The position numbers were made by a program, and so were the translations under genes. The notes beneath the pieces were generated by a model. The model was given only the letters and a program-made list of their open reading frames with translations, made no database searches and was not told the DNA's origin. A DNA stretch of 17,408 bases from an uncultured Ruminococcus sp. Lineage in GTDB: Bacteria > Bacillota > Clostridia > Oscillospirales > Ruminococcaceae. The DNA lies in contig URWK01000009.1 in the NCBI GenBank assembly GCA_900551505.1, positions 1 through 17,408 on the forward strand, written 5' to 3'. Within the stretch, counting starts at the first letter, position 1. Each line of letters opens with the position of its first letter. Of this stretch, positions 7,274 through 14,300 are shown piece after piece.

Positions 7274-8056
7274 ATGAATGAATTTGGAAACGGAACAAAT
7301 CTTACACTTGATGATGACCCCCTCAATGCGATGGGCGTTTCAAAGAGGAGTCTGGTTTTATTCTTTTTGATTGATACTTCCGGAAGTATGAAAGGAACTA
7401 AAATAGGTGAACTCAATACAGCGATGGAAGAACTTATTCCGGAAATCAGACGTGTCGGTGAAGCGGATACAGATGTAAAGATTGCAGTACTTAACTTTTC
7501 ATCAGGCTGTTCATGGATGTATACACAGCCTATTTCGATAGAAGACTTTGAATGGACAAGACTTACAGCAGGCGGAATTACCGATATGGGAGCGGCATTT
7601 AACGAACTTGCCGACAAGCTTTCAAGAAACAACTTCCTCAATGCACCGTCACTTTCATTTGCACCTGTAATATTCCTTATGACAGACGGCTACCCGACAG
7701 ACGATTATAAGTCCGGAATTGAAAAATTGAGAAAGAACTCTTGGTACAAGTATGCACTTAAAGTAGCTCTCGGTATCGGTAAGGAAGCAAATGACAATAT
7801 GCTTGCCGAATTTACCGAAAGTGCCGACACTGTTGTTCACGCTTACTCAGGCGGACAGCTCGCAAGCCTTATCAAGAAAGTTGCCGTAACTTCTTCACAG
7901 ATAGGAAGTAAGAGTATGACGCTTACAGACAGTAACGGAGAACTCAGTGACGAAGACGTTGCAAACAGAAAACAGCAGGAGCTTGGAAAGCAAATCAGAG
8001 ATATTGCAAATATGGACTCAGTTGTCAGTGATGAATTCTTTGACGCAGGCTGGTAA
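7274..8056 (+). CDS. TerY-like von Willebrand factor A (vWA) protein
   Basis: A 260-residue cytoplasmic vWA-domain protein. The metal-ion-dependent adhesion site looks complete: DTSGS at 34-38, Thr103 in GGITDMG, and Asp138 in LMTDGYPTD. The region around the first motif (LVLFFLIDTSGSMKG) and the length resemble TerY, the vWA component of tellurite-resistance-linked systems. The last 60 or so residues are polar and probably helical, ending before DEFFDAGW. The start is supported by AAGGAG at 7258-7263. It lies 40 bases after the kinase and is followed by the PP2C gene, giving the kinase-vWA-PP2C set. vWA domains with an intact metal site usually act as protein-interaction modules, so it may be the adaptor or substrate of the kinase/phosphatase pair. 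No TerD, TerC or TerZ genes are in the window, so the function is probably not tellurite resistance as such. Confidence 0.85.
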   Translation: MNEFGNGTNLTLDDDPLNAMGVSKRSLVLFFLIDTSGSMKGTKIGELNTAMEELIPEIRRVGEADTDVKIAVLNFSSGCSWMYTQPISIEDFEWTRLTAGGITDMGAAFNELADKLSRNNFLNAPSLSFAPVIFLMTDGYPTDDYKSGIEKLRKNSWYKYALKVALGIGKEANDNMLAEFTESADTVVHAYSGGQLASLIKKVAVTSSQIGSKSMTLTDSNGELSDEDVANRKQQELGKQIRDIANMDSVVSDEFFDAGW

Positions 8057-8111
8057 AAATATTGCGGAAAGGAGTATGCTGTTATATTCAATATAGACAG
8101 CGGTTCAAAAG

Positions 8112-9056
8112 ATGTTTGACGGACTGAACGAAACAGTCAGAGGTGCAAGCCATGAAGAGTCAGGCACAGTATGTCAGGACTTTTCCGCCTTTGAAATCAA
8201 TGAAAATTATGCCATAGCTATAACGGCTGACGGTCACGGAAGTAAAAAACATTTCAGAAGTGACGTGGGTTCAAGACTTGCAACGGAAGTAACTCTCAGA
8301 GCCGTAAGCGAGTTTTCTCAGGACTTTGAAAAATTCCGGCAGAATATGAAACGGGATTCCGCAAGCCTGATAAAGAAAATCGAAAAGTATATTATAGAGG
8401 CATGGGACAAGGAAATCTTGAAATACCACAAGGCACACCCTATAACCGATGAGGAAATAGAACGTGTCAACGATGAAAAAGCAATTAAAACAAAAAAAGT
8501 AGAAGCAATTTACGGAACAACCCTTATAACAGCAGTAATGTGTGAAGATTTCTGTTACGGTTTCCAGATAGGTGACGGAAGCTGTGTTGTAATCAACGAA
8601 AACGGAGAATTTGAAATGCCTATAGTTGATGACGAAAGCCACCCCGCAAATCTTACATCTTCACTCTGCAACTCGAATGCAGTAGATATGTTTGAAATGT
8701 TCTACAAGGACACAAAACAGACCGCAGTTATTGTTTCAACGGATGGTCTTTTTACTTCATTTGCCAGCCGAAGCGAATTTGAAACATACAACAGAATTGT
8801 CACAACGATGCTCGACAACACGGAAGAAGCCGGAAAAAGCATAAGAGCAAATCTTATGAAAAGGGCTAAATACGGAAGTCAGGACGATATTTCGATTTCT
8901 GTGGTGTTCGATACGGATATGCAGAAAAAACTTCAGATTTCCATGAACGAAACCATAAAGGCAAATCAGAAGAAAAACGAAATGGAAGATTTCAGACAAA
9001 GACAAAAGCTTAAAAAGCAAATGGCTAAAAGAAAGTACGAAACAAAAGCAGAATAA
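8112..9056 (+). CDS. PP2C-family protein phosphatase
   Basis: A 314-residue metal-dependent Ser/Thr phosphatase. The PP2C motifs are in order: the acidic pair region at CQDF (D23), ADGHGS with D40-G41, STDGLF with D211, and SQDDIS with D258-D259. All metal-binding aspartates I can recognise are present, so it should be active. The last 50 residues are a Lys/Gln/Glu-rich coiled-coil tail not needed for the phosphatase core. The start is unusual. ATG 8112 is the first possible start after an in-frame TAG at 8094-8096, yet it has no good ribosome binding site, while a strong GGAAAGGAG sits 37 bases upstream at 8066-8074. The gene ends the operon, 55 bases after the vWA gene, and is followed by a terminator. 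It presumably reverses the kinase's action. Confidence 0.85.
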   Translation: MFDGLNETVRGASHEESGTVCQDFSAFEINENYAIAITADGHGSKKHFRSDVGSRLATEVTLRAVSEFSQDFEKFRQNMKRDSASLIKKIEKYIIEAWDKEILKYHKAHPITDEEIERVNDEKAIKTKKVEAIYGTTLITAVMCEDFCYGFQIGDGSCVVINENGEFEMPIVDDESHPANLTSSLCNSNAVDMFEMFYKDTKQTAVIVSTDGLFTSFASRSEFETYNRIVTTMLDNTEEAGKSIRANLMKRAKYGSQDDISISVVFDTDMQKKLQISMNETIKANQKKNEMEDFRQRQKLKKQMAKRKYETKAE

Positions 9057-9060
9057 AAAA

Positions 9061-9101
9061 ATTACCCTTGTCAGGTTTGTGTTGGCAAGGGTTAATTTTT
9101 T
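9061..9101 (+). terminator. Rho-independent terminator of the LRR/kinase/vWA/PP2C operon
   Basis: CCCTTG (9065-9070) pairs with CAAGGG (9086-9091). The stem is extended by flanking A/T pairs with one bulge and followed by six T at 9096-9101. It starts 4 bases after the PP2C stop codon. Confidence 0.8.
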
Positions 9102-9103
9102 AC

Positions 9104-9132
9104 TGGACAACAACAGAATATTATGATATAAT
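9104..9132 (+). promoter_or_regulatory. Sigma-A-type promoter of the small membrane protein gene
   Basis: TGGACA (9104-9109) and a perfect TATAAT (9127-9132) have an ideal 17-base spacer. The leader of about 105 bases that follows carries a direct repeat of GACACAAAA (9149-9157 and 9161-9169) and the mini-ORF described separately. Confidence 0.75.
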
Positions 9133-9204
9133 AAAAATATAATAAGAAGACACAAAAACAGACACAAAAGTGTTTTCCCGGTCATGCAGGAAGAATTAAT
9201 CTGT

Positions 9205-9249
9205 ATGGAAGAAAGGAGTAGCTACCTTAAAAGTAGTGATGAAAGATGA
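9205..9249 (+). CDS. Possible 14-residue upstream mini-ORF, coupled to the next gene
   Basis: ATG 9205 opens 14 codons (MEERSSYLKSSDER) whose TGA at 9247-9249 overlaps the ATG of the next gene as ATGA. AGGAAG (9188-9193) lies 11 bases before it. The downstream ATG at 9246 lacks a close Shine-Dalgarno sequence of its own, which makes translational coupling plausible. The peptide is too short for family evidence and may be chance. Confidence 0.35.
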   Translation: MEERSSYLKSSDER

Positions 9250-9710
9250 ACAAAACAAAGGATATTATAATTGCTGAAACATTACCCGAACAGGATATTG
9301 ATAATAATGAATTGCTTGATGAGGACAAACAAATATTCATGCTCAGAGAACCTGTTTCAAATTTCAAAATAGGAATACTCTGGACATTATCTTTCGCAGG
9401 GTGCGGAGCGATAAGCCTTTTTAACAGGAATTTCATAACATTTATATGGTGCGGAGCGTTTTCCGTTCCGGGAATCCTCATAATAATCAGCTATATGAAT
9501 TTTCGCATTCTGGGAGGCAAAAACGGCTTTGAGTACAGGAATATGCTAAGGAAAAGGCGTGAATTTCTGTTCAGTGAAGTCGAGTGGTTCAGGGAAAAGG
9601 AAGATTACTGGGAATTTAAAATGCCCGATAAAAAAATAAGCCTTACGATAAACGTTGAAGGCATTGAAAAGTTTGCGGACAAGTTTCCGCCCGACAAGAA
9701 AATATTATAA
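9246..9710 (+). CDS. Two-TM membrane protein with PH-like C-terminal region, function unknown
   Basis: A 154-residue protein I do not assign to a characterised family. An acidic N-terminal stretch (about 10-30) is followed by two hydrophobic helices at about 42-59 and 63-83. A cytoplasmic region of about 65 residues, rich in beta-prone segments (EVEWFREKEDYWEFKM, KKISLTINVEG), resembles small bacterial PH-like domains attached to a TM hairpin. An in-frame TGA at 9240-9242 sits just upstream, so ATG 9246 is the earliest start. The nearest good ribosome binding site (AAAGGAG, 9212-9218) is 27 bases away; translation may instead depend on the overlapping mini-ORF. The gene has its own promoter and follows the kinase/phosphatase operon directly. 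It might be a membrane partner of that system, but this is only positional inference. Confidence 0.65.
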   Translation: MNKTKDIIIAETLPEQDIDNNELLDEDKQIFMLREPVSNFKIGILWTLSFAGCGAISLFNRNFITFIWCGAFSVPGILIIISYMNFRILGGKNGFEYRNMLRKRREFLFSEVEWFREKEDYWEFKMPDKKISLTINVEGIEKFADKFPPDKKIL

Positions 9711-9717
9711 AAAATTA

Positions 9718-9747
9718 ACGGCACTTGCAAAAGTGCCGTTTTTGTTT
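9718..9747. terminator. Bidirectional terminator between convergent genes
   Basis: ACGGCACTT (9718-9726) and AAGTGCCGT (9731-9739) form a perfect 9-bp stem with a GCAA tetraloop of the stable GNRA type. A T-run follows on the plus strand, and a second T-run follows on the minus strand (A-run at 9710-9715). It serves both the membrane protein gene and the minus-strand Cys-cluster gene. Confidence 0.9.
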
Positions 9748-10007
9748 TAATCATCGTCTTCGCTGTCGTCATCGTCCTCTTCATCATCGAAGTTTCCGGG
9801 GATATTGAGTTGCTTAACGGGAACACGTTTCAGCGGAGAATATACAAATTTAGGACATGAAGAATTAGGGTCAACAATTCCTTTCTTTTCGCAGAGTATT
9901 GCATTACCATGTTTAGCTCTTCTGCCGAATTCGCAGTAGGAACAACTTGGTTCAATGTTATTTCCGAAGTATTTACCGCCTCGGTCAAAGATATTCGGAA
10001 AAGCCAT
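9747..10007 (-). CDS. Small Cys-cluster protein with acidic tail, function unknown
   Basis: An 86-residue soluble protein. Four cysteines at 22, 25, 39 and 51 (CxxC, then two more) in the first 55 residues could bind zinc or an iron-sulfur cluster. The context (ILCEKKGIVDPNSSCPKF) is reminiscent of small conserved proteins common in Clostridia without assigned function. The last 13 residues are almost all Asp and Glu. The start is very well supported by GGAGGTGA on the minus strand (plus 10014-10021) and by a promoter just upstream (plus 10053-10081). It is transcribed towards the bidirectional terminator as a single gene. The strong expression signals argue that it is real. A role in metal or redox homeostasis would be a guess. 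Confidence 0.75.
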   Translation of the reverse strand: MAFPNIFDRGGKYFGNNIEPSCSYCEFGRRAKHGNAILCEKKGIVDPNSSCPKFVYSPLKRVPVKQLNIPGNFDDEEDDDDSEDDD

Positions 10008-10052
10008 AAGTTTTCACCTCCAATAACAGAAAACAAATTATTTATTATAAAA

Positions 10053-10081
10053 AGTATACCATATCATTGTGAAAAAGTCCA
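10053..10081 (-). promoter_or_regulatory. Sigma-A-type promoter of the Cys-cluster gene
   Basis: On the minus strand, TGGACT (plus 10076-10081) and TATACT (plus 10053-10058) have a 17-base spacer. They lie between the 3' end of the YlbJ-like gene and the start of the Cys-cluster gene. Confidence 0.6.
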
Positions 10082-10097
10082 GTACTTTTATATAAAA

Positions 10098-11189
10098 TTA
10101 CGATTGCGTTATCTTTTCGGTTTTGCAAGATGAAAGTAAAATATAAGTCATTGCCAAAAGTGCGACCGAGGGAACATATGAACCACCTGCCGAAGAAAAA
10201 GCCTTGAAAGCAACTGCATTGACGATAAACCATTGAGGGAAGAATTTCATAGTTATAAGGCAGAAAAGGCTTGAAGAAAGTGAGGAAAAGAACCTTACCG
10301 CAAGGAACGGAAAAATTTTAAGTTTCCCACCCGAAATCGCCGACACTTGCAGAAAAACACATATTCCACCGAATGAAAGCAGTCCGCATATAATCGGAAG
10401 TAAAGAATAATCGCTTGTCGGAAGTGTGGCAATGTTGCTGATTTCAAAAACCGATAAAATAACAGACAGAGAAACTTCATGATTAAGTCCCGTAATTGCA
10501 GAGATAATGCCGGCTATTTTGTCGGTAATTCCCGTGAGAGAAATCATAAGTGTAAACGCTGAAAATGCTAAAGTCATTCCGCAGATGTCAATAACCGATT
10601 TTGCGGAAGAATACACGGAACTTGTGAGAACCTCAGCATTGAAGCATATTTTTAAATCCGTCTTGCAATTCTGATTCTTTCTTATGTTTCGGAAAGGTGC
10701 GGTTACAATTGCGGAAAGGATATTCCCAAGCAGTATGCACACGAAGACAATTATACCGATTTTCACATTGCCGTAAAGAGCATTTCCGACTACTCCGCAG
10801 ATAAACGCAGGCCCTGAACAGAAACATATACGGGAAAGTTTATCGGCATCTTCATAGGAAATCTGATTGTTTTCAGCCATGGAACAGAGAAGTTTAGCCC
10901 CTGTCGGATAGCCTCCCACAAGGCTTATCACAAAAATTCCGAAAAGTTCTGACGGTATATGCAGGACATTTTCGGAAAACTTTCTGAATGGTATCCCCAA
11001 AAGCCTGCAAGTACCTGACGAAACCAGCATACAGGAAAGTATCATGAAAATATAAAGTGATGGCACAACTATAAAAAGGCAACGTTCAAGAGATGTTCTG
11101 AAATCAAGCCTTATACGGTCGGAAAACACAACAGACATACACATAAAAACAATTATTGTGAGAGTGAAGAAACCTGATTTCAGTTTCAT
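10098..11189 (-). CDS. YlbJ-like integral membrane protein (sporulation / nucleoside-recognition-domain family)
   Basis: A 363-residue polytopic membrane protein with about eight hydrophobic segments. The start is the ATG whose complement is at 11187-11189, preceded by a perfect AAAGGAGG; a 45-residue upstream extension to 11324 would be basic, unlike a membrane protein start, and would overlap yqfC. The segment SLVGGYPTGAKLL followed by CFCSGPAFICGVVGNALYG matches the gate-type motif of the sporulation membrane protein YlbJ and related nucleoside-recognition proteins, in which two such half-sites are usual. It is divergent in detail from Bacillus YlbJ, so I leave the symbol blank. It is transcribed away from the sporulation genes yqfC-yqfD with only 96 bases between starts, which fits a role in spore formation. 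The transported substrate, if any, is unknown. Confidence 0.7.
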   Translation of the reverse strand: MKLKSGFFTLTIIVFMCMSVVFSDRIRLDFRTSLERCLFIVVPSLYIFMILSCMLVSSGTCRLLGIPFRKFSENVLHIPSELFGIFVISLVGGYPTGAKLLCSMAENNQISYEDADKLSRICFCSGPAFICGVVGNALYGNVKIGIIVFVCILLGNILSAIVTAPFRNIRKNQNCKTDLKICFNAEVLTSSVYSSAKSVIDICGMTLAFSAFTLMISLTGITDKIAGIISAITGLNHEVSLSVILSVFEISNIATLPTSDYSLLPIICGLLSFGGICVFLQVSAISGGKLKIFPFLAVRFFSSLSSSLFCLITMKFFPQWFIVNAVAFKAFSSAGGSYVPSVALLAMTYILLSSCKTEKITQS

Positions 11190-11223
11190 GTAATTTACGC
11201 CTCCTTTCTGAATAAATTTCGTC

Positions 11224-11239
11224 TGCATAAGTCTATGCA
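11224..11239. repeat. Inverted repeat in the divergent ylbJ-like/yqfC intergenic region
   Basis: TGCATA (11224-11229) and TATGCA (11234-11239) are perfect 6-bp arms around AGTC. The site lies between two divergent sporulation-type genes with start codons at 11189 and 11286. It could be an operator or part of sporulation-sigma promoters. I found no convincing sigma-A boxes in this region. Confidence 0.3.
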
Positions 11240-11285
11240 TAAACAAAGCGGTTTTATGAATATGTTTAAACGAGGTGAACCGCTT

Positions 11286-11537
11286 ATGCTTGACAAGATT
11301 TTTTATTATAACAGTGTGATACATATTATTGATGATACGGAAGTTGAAATTGAGAATTGCAGGAAAATCGAAGAATGTGATGAGATATTTGTGAAACTCC
11401 GGACAAAGAACCTTGTAATAAAAATCTGGGGGAATAACCTTAAACTTGACGACTTCAACGCAGAGGGGGTAAGGGTAAAGGGCAGAATAACATCTGTTGA
11501 GCTTGAGAGTGCAAGGAGAAAGGCTGAAAAAATATGA
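11286..11537 (+). CDS. yqfC: Sporulation protein YqfC
   Basis: An 83-residue protein of the YqfC family, recognised by its size, its position directly before yqfD, and its content (VIHIIDDTEVEIENCRKI, then LVIKIWGNNLKLDDF). In Bacillus this gene and yqfD are mother-cell (sigma-E) genes, and the family is limited to spore formers. I chose ATG 11286 because GAGGTGA (11272-11278) lies 7 bases before it; upstream in-frame starts to 11235 have no such site. Its stop overlaps the yqfD start by four bases (ATGA), which indicates translational coupling. Exact biochemical function is not established; the family is thought to work with YqfD. Confidence 0.88.
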   Translation: MLDKIFYYNSVIHIIDDTEVEIENCRKIEECDEIFVKLRTKNLVIKIWGNNLKLDDFNAEGVRVKGRITSVELESARRKAEKI

Positions 11538-12697
11538 AGCTTAGAGGAAAGATTATATTCAGGGCAAGAGGTACGAAACTTTATAAGTTTATAAATGCAG
11601 TCAGGGAACAGAAAATTTATTGCCACAATCAGACGGTCAGAAACGAGGAATATTACGGACAGATAAAGGCTGATGATATTGAAAGGCTCAGGGAACTTGC
11701 GGAAGAATATAAAATAGAATTGTTTATCGAGAAAAGAGAAGGTATACGCTTTCTTGCGGTAAGGTACAAAAAAAGATACGGATTTATTGCAGGCGGAATA
11801 TTGCTCGTGTGTATGCTGGTATTCTTTTCAAATACCGTTTCGACAATTGAGATAGAGGGAAATCACAGACTTTCACAAATGCAGGTGCTTGCGGCTCTTG
11901 ACGAGGCAGGAATTAAGAACGGAACTTTCATTCCGGAAATCGACTTTGCGATGTGCGAACAGCAGATAACAGAGAAACTTAAAGATATTTCGTGGGTTTC
12001 GATACGCCACACGGGAGGAAGAATTGTTGTTGAACTCAATGAAACCGTTGAACATGAAGAACTCAATCCCACGCACAAACAACCTTGCAATATAGTAGCC
12101 ACAGAAACGGCACAGATTACAGGTGTAAGGGTTTATCGTGGGGCATTGGTGAAACTCATAGGCGAAGGCGTTTCAAAAGGTGATGTTATTGTAAGCGGAG
12201 TTGTCACGGACAAAAAGGGGAAGATGATGACATTTTCCGCAGATGCGGAGATAACAGGTATTTACAGGAAACAGATTATTTTTTCACAACCTTTTTCAGA
12301 AGTGCAGATTGAAAGAGGTCAGCAACACACTGAAAAATATGTAATGTTTTTCGGTGCGAGAATACCGCTTTTTTCGGGTGAACAGTACAGTGAACCTTGC
12401 GAGAGGAAGGAAAGCGTTTCGGCAATATCGCTTTTTGAAAAAAATCTTCCGCTCGGTGTTCTCTATTCAAGGATTACACCGATTTCCCGGACAGAAGTTA
12501 TTTACACTCAGGAAGAAGCCTTAAAGGAAGTCGAGAAAAAAGTATTTCTCTATGAAAAAAATTTTTTAAGTGATAAAAAGATACTTGAACGAACCATACA
12601 GAAAAACATTACGCAGGAAAAAGCCGACTATATAGTTACATATAAATTAGAGGGCGAAATCGGACGTGTTCAAGAATTTTTTCTTAAAAATCAATAA
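11534..12697 (+). CDS. yqfD: Sporulation protein YqfD
   Basis: A 387-residue membrane-anchored protein of the YqfD family (close to the usual 390-400). The N-terminal 75 residues are cytoplasmic. One TM helix lies at about 83-99 (FIAGGILLVCMLVFF). It is followed by an outside POTRA-like region (STIEIEGNHRLSQMQVLAAL, as in FtsQ-type domains) and a longer beta-rich C-terminal part. It overlaps yqfC by four bases and lacks its own Shine-Dalgarno sequence, consistent with coupling. In Bacillus it is expressed in the mother cell during sporulation; its role in the forespore membrane is inferred from the family. It is followed by a promoter for phoH, so the sporulation pair and the housekeeping genes are probably separate transcripts. 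Confidence 0.9.
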   Translation: MKLRGKIIFRARGTKLYKFINAVREQKIYCHNQTVRNEEYYGQIKADDIERLRELAEEYKIELFIEKREGIRFLAVRYKKRYGFIAGGILLVCMLVFFSNTVSTIEIEGNHRLSQMQVLAALDEAGIKNGTFIPEIDFAMCEQQITEKLKDISWVSIRHTGGRIVVELNETVEHEELNPTHKQPCNIVATETAQITGVRVYRGALVKLIGEGVSKGDVIVSGVVTDKKGKMMTFSADAEITGIYRKQIIFSQPFSEVQIERGQQHTEKYVMFFGARIPLFSGEQYSEPCERKESVSAISLFEKNLPLGVLYSRITPISRTEVIYTQEEALKEVEKKVFLYEKNFLSDKKILERTIQKNITQEKADYIVTYKLEGEIGRVQEFFLKNQ

Positions 12698-12702
12698 AGG
12701 AC

Positions 12703-12731
12703 TTTAAAAAAACGGCGATATGTGTTATAAT
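12703..12731 (+). promoter_or_regulatory. Promoter of the phoH-ybeY-era cluster (extended -10)
   Basis: TATAAT (12726-12731) is perfect and preceded by TGT, giving an extended -10. The -35 candidate TTTAAA (12703-12708) matches only 4 of 6, at 17 bases. It starts 6 bases after the yqfD stop and gives a leader of about 55 bases before phoH. Confidence 0.6.
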
Positions 12732-12790
12732 AAAAATGGTATGAGAACGGAAATGTATCTTAAAAAATTCAGAATGAAAGAAGTGTTAGA

Positions 12791-13765
12791 ATGATTGAAA
12801 AAGTTATAAAGGTCGAAAATACTGAACAGATACTTTCACTTTTCGGGAACTACGATGAAAACATAAATACTATTCAGAAAAAGTATAATGTTGTAATCTT
12901 AAGCCGTGGCGGTGATATAAAGATTACCGGAAACGAAAAAGATGTAGCAAATGCCGTGGATTCTATTGAGGCATTGCTGAAAATTTCAGACAAGGGTGAA
13001 CATATTACCGAACAGACAGTAAGATATGTTACAAATATGGTTGAAGACGGTGCGAAAGAAGACTTGAAACAGCTTGCGACAGACGGAATATGCGTGACGA
13101 CTACAGGTAAAATAGTTCGTCCGAAAACCCTCGGTCAGAAGCAGTATACGGACGCTATCAAGAAAAATACAATTGTTCTCGGTATAGGTCCGGCAGGTAC
13201 AGGAAAGACTTATCTTGCGGTGGCTATGGCGGTAAAGGCTTTCAAGGCTCATGAAGTAAGTCGTATAATTCTGACACGTCCGGCGGTTGAAGCAGGTGAA
13301 AAGCTCGGATTTTTACCGGGCGACCTGCAAGACAAGGTAGACCCTTATTTAAGACCGCTTTATGACGGACTGTTTGAAATGCTTGGTTCTGATAACTTTC
13401 AGAAATATCTCGAAAAGGGAACAATCGAAGTTGCTCCGCTGGCGTATATGAGAGGCAGAACGCTTGACGATGCATTTATAATACTTGACGAAGCACAGAA
13501 TACTACTTCCGAACAGATAAAAATGTTTCTGACACGTCTTGGAAACGGAAGCAAGATGGTTATTACAGGTGATATAACACAGATTGACTTGCCGGACATC
13601 AGAAAGTCAGGGCTTATTGAAGCCATGAAAGTACTGAGAAATGTTGACGATATTTCTATTCAGCAGTTTACCGACAAGGACGTTGTCCGTCACAGACTTG
13701 TTCAGGACATTATAAAGGCATACGAGAAATATCACAATGAGAGGGGCAAGGCTAAGAATGGCTAA
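12791..13765 (+). CDS. phoH: PhoH family protein (KH-PhoH type ATPase)
   Basis: A 324-residue cytoplasmic P-loop ATPase of the PhoH family. The N-terminal 90 residues form a small KH-like domain (VVILSRGGDIKITGNE). The PhoH domain has Walker A GPAGTGKT at 133-140 and Walker B with LDEAQN at 232-237, plus the conserved RPAVEAGEKLGFLPGD segment. Length and domain order match the Firmicute form of about 320 residues. It is thought to act on RNA, and its constant pairing with ybeY suggests rRNA or ribosome quality control. GAAAGAAG about 8 bases before the ATG serves as a weak ribosome binding site. Its end overlaps ybeY by 8 bases. The pgpH (yqfF) gene often found next to phoH is absent here. 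Confidence 0.93.
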   Translation: MIEKVIKVENTEQILSLFGNYDENINTIQKKYNVVILSRGGDIKITGNEKDVANAVDSIEALLKISDKGEHITEQTVRYVTNMVEDGAKEDLKQLATDGICVTTTGKIVRPKTLGQKQYTDAIKKNTIVLGIGPAGTGKTYLAVAMAVKAFKAHEVSRIILTRPAVEAGEKLGFLPGDLQDKVDPYLRPLYDGLFEMLGSDNFQKYLEKGTIEVAPLAYMRGRTLDDAFIILDEAQNTTSEQIKMFLTRLGNGSKMVITGDITQIDLPDIRKSGLIEAMKVLRNVDDISIQQFTDKDVVRHRLVQDIIKAYEKYHNERGKAKNG

Positions 13766-14279
13766 GTTAAAAGTTTATATCAGAAATAATCAGAATGTAG
13801 TGAAAGTACCGGTTGGAATCCGTCTGTTAATCCGCCGTTGTTGTCAGGCTGTTCTCACTACGGAAAACTTCAACAGAAACACGGAAGTAAGTGTTTCATT
13901 TGTTGACAATAAGGAAATCAGAAACCTTAACAGAATTTACAGGGACAAGGATAAGTCAACCGATGTTCTTTCATTTCCGCTCGGAGAAAACGGCGAATAT
14001 GACGTTAATGCCGAAACAGGTTATGTTATGCTCGGCGATGTTGTAATATCGCTCGAAACAGCAGTTAAGCAAGCTGAAATGTTCGGACATTCGCTTGAAA
14101 GGGAAGTAGGATTTCTCACAGTTCACTCAATGTTGCACCTGTTGGGTTATGACCATGAAACAAGTTCGCTCGATGAAAGAATTATGAGAGAAAAAGAAGA
14201 AGCCGTACTTGAAAAGCTCGGTATTTCAAGAGATGAAACTTATGTTAATGAGCCTGAAAAACCAACAGGTAAGAAATAA
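13758..14279 (+). CDS. ybeY: rRNA maturation endoribonuclease YbeY
   Basis: A 173-residue metal-dependent endoribonuclease that helps process 16S rRNA ends and clear defective ribosomes. The zinc-binding motif HSMLHLLGYDH has its three histidines at 123, 127 and 133, near the C-terminus as usual. The segment NRIYRDKDKSTDVLSFPLGE is the other family signature. I start at ATG 13758 (MAKLKVYI), preceded by GAGGGG (13741-13746); an upstream ATG at 13737 would add seven unsupported residues. The gene overlaps phoH by 8 bases and ends 21 bases before era, indicating a shared transcript. The dgkA and cdd genes that separate ybeY from era in Bacillus are missing here. Confidence 0.95.
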   Translation: MAKLKVYIRNNQNVVKVPVGIRLLIRRCCQAVLTTENFNRNTEVSVSFVDNKEIRNLNRIYRDKDKSTDVLSFPLGENGEYDVNAETGYVMLGDVVISLETAVKQAEMFGHSLEREVGFLTVHSMLHLLGYDHETSSLDERIMREKEEAVLEKLGISRDETYVNEPEKPTGKK

Positions 14280-14300
14280 GGCTTTAAGAAAGGATTTTAA

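Noticed and set aside
7243..7641. Minus-strand open frame antisense to the vWA gene
   Set aside because: It lies wholly opposite a well-supported vWA coding sequence and shows low-complexity hydrophobic/Ser composition typical of shadow frames.
5884..9056. Tellurite resistance operon
   Set aside because: Only the kinase/TerY-like/PP2C triad is present; no TerB, TerC, TerD or TerZ-type genes are in the window.
11190..11324. 45-residue N-terminal extension of the YlbJ-like protein
   Set aside because: It overlaps the yqfC start on the other strand, is basic and unlike the family, and a perfect AAAGGAGG stands before the internal ATG at 11189.
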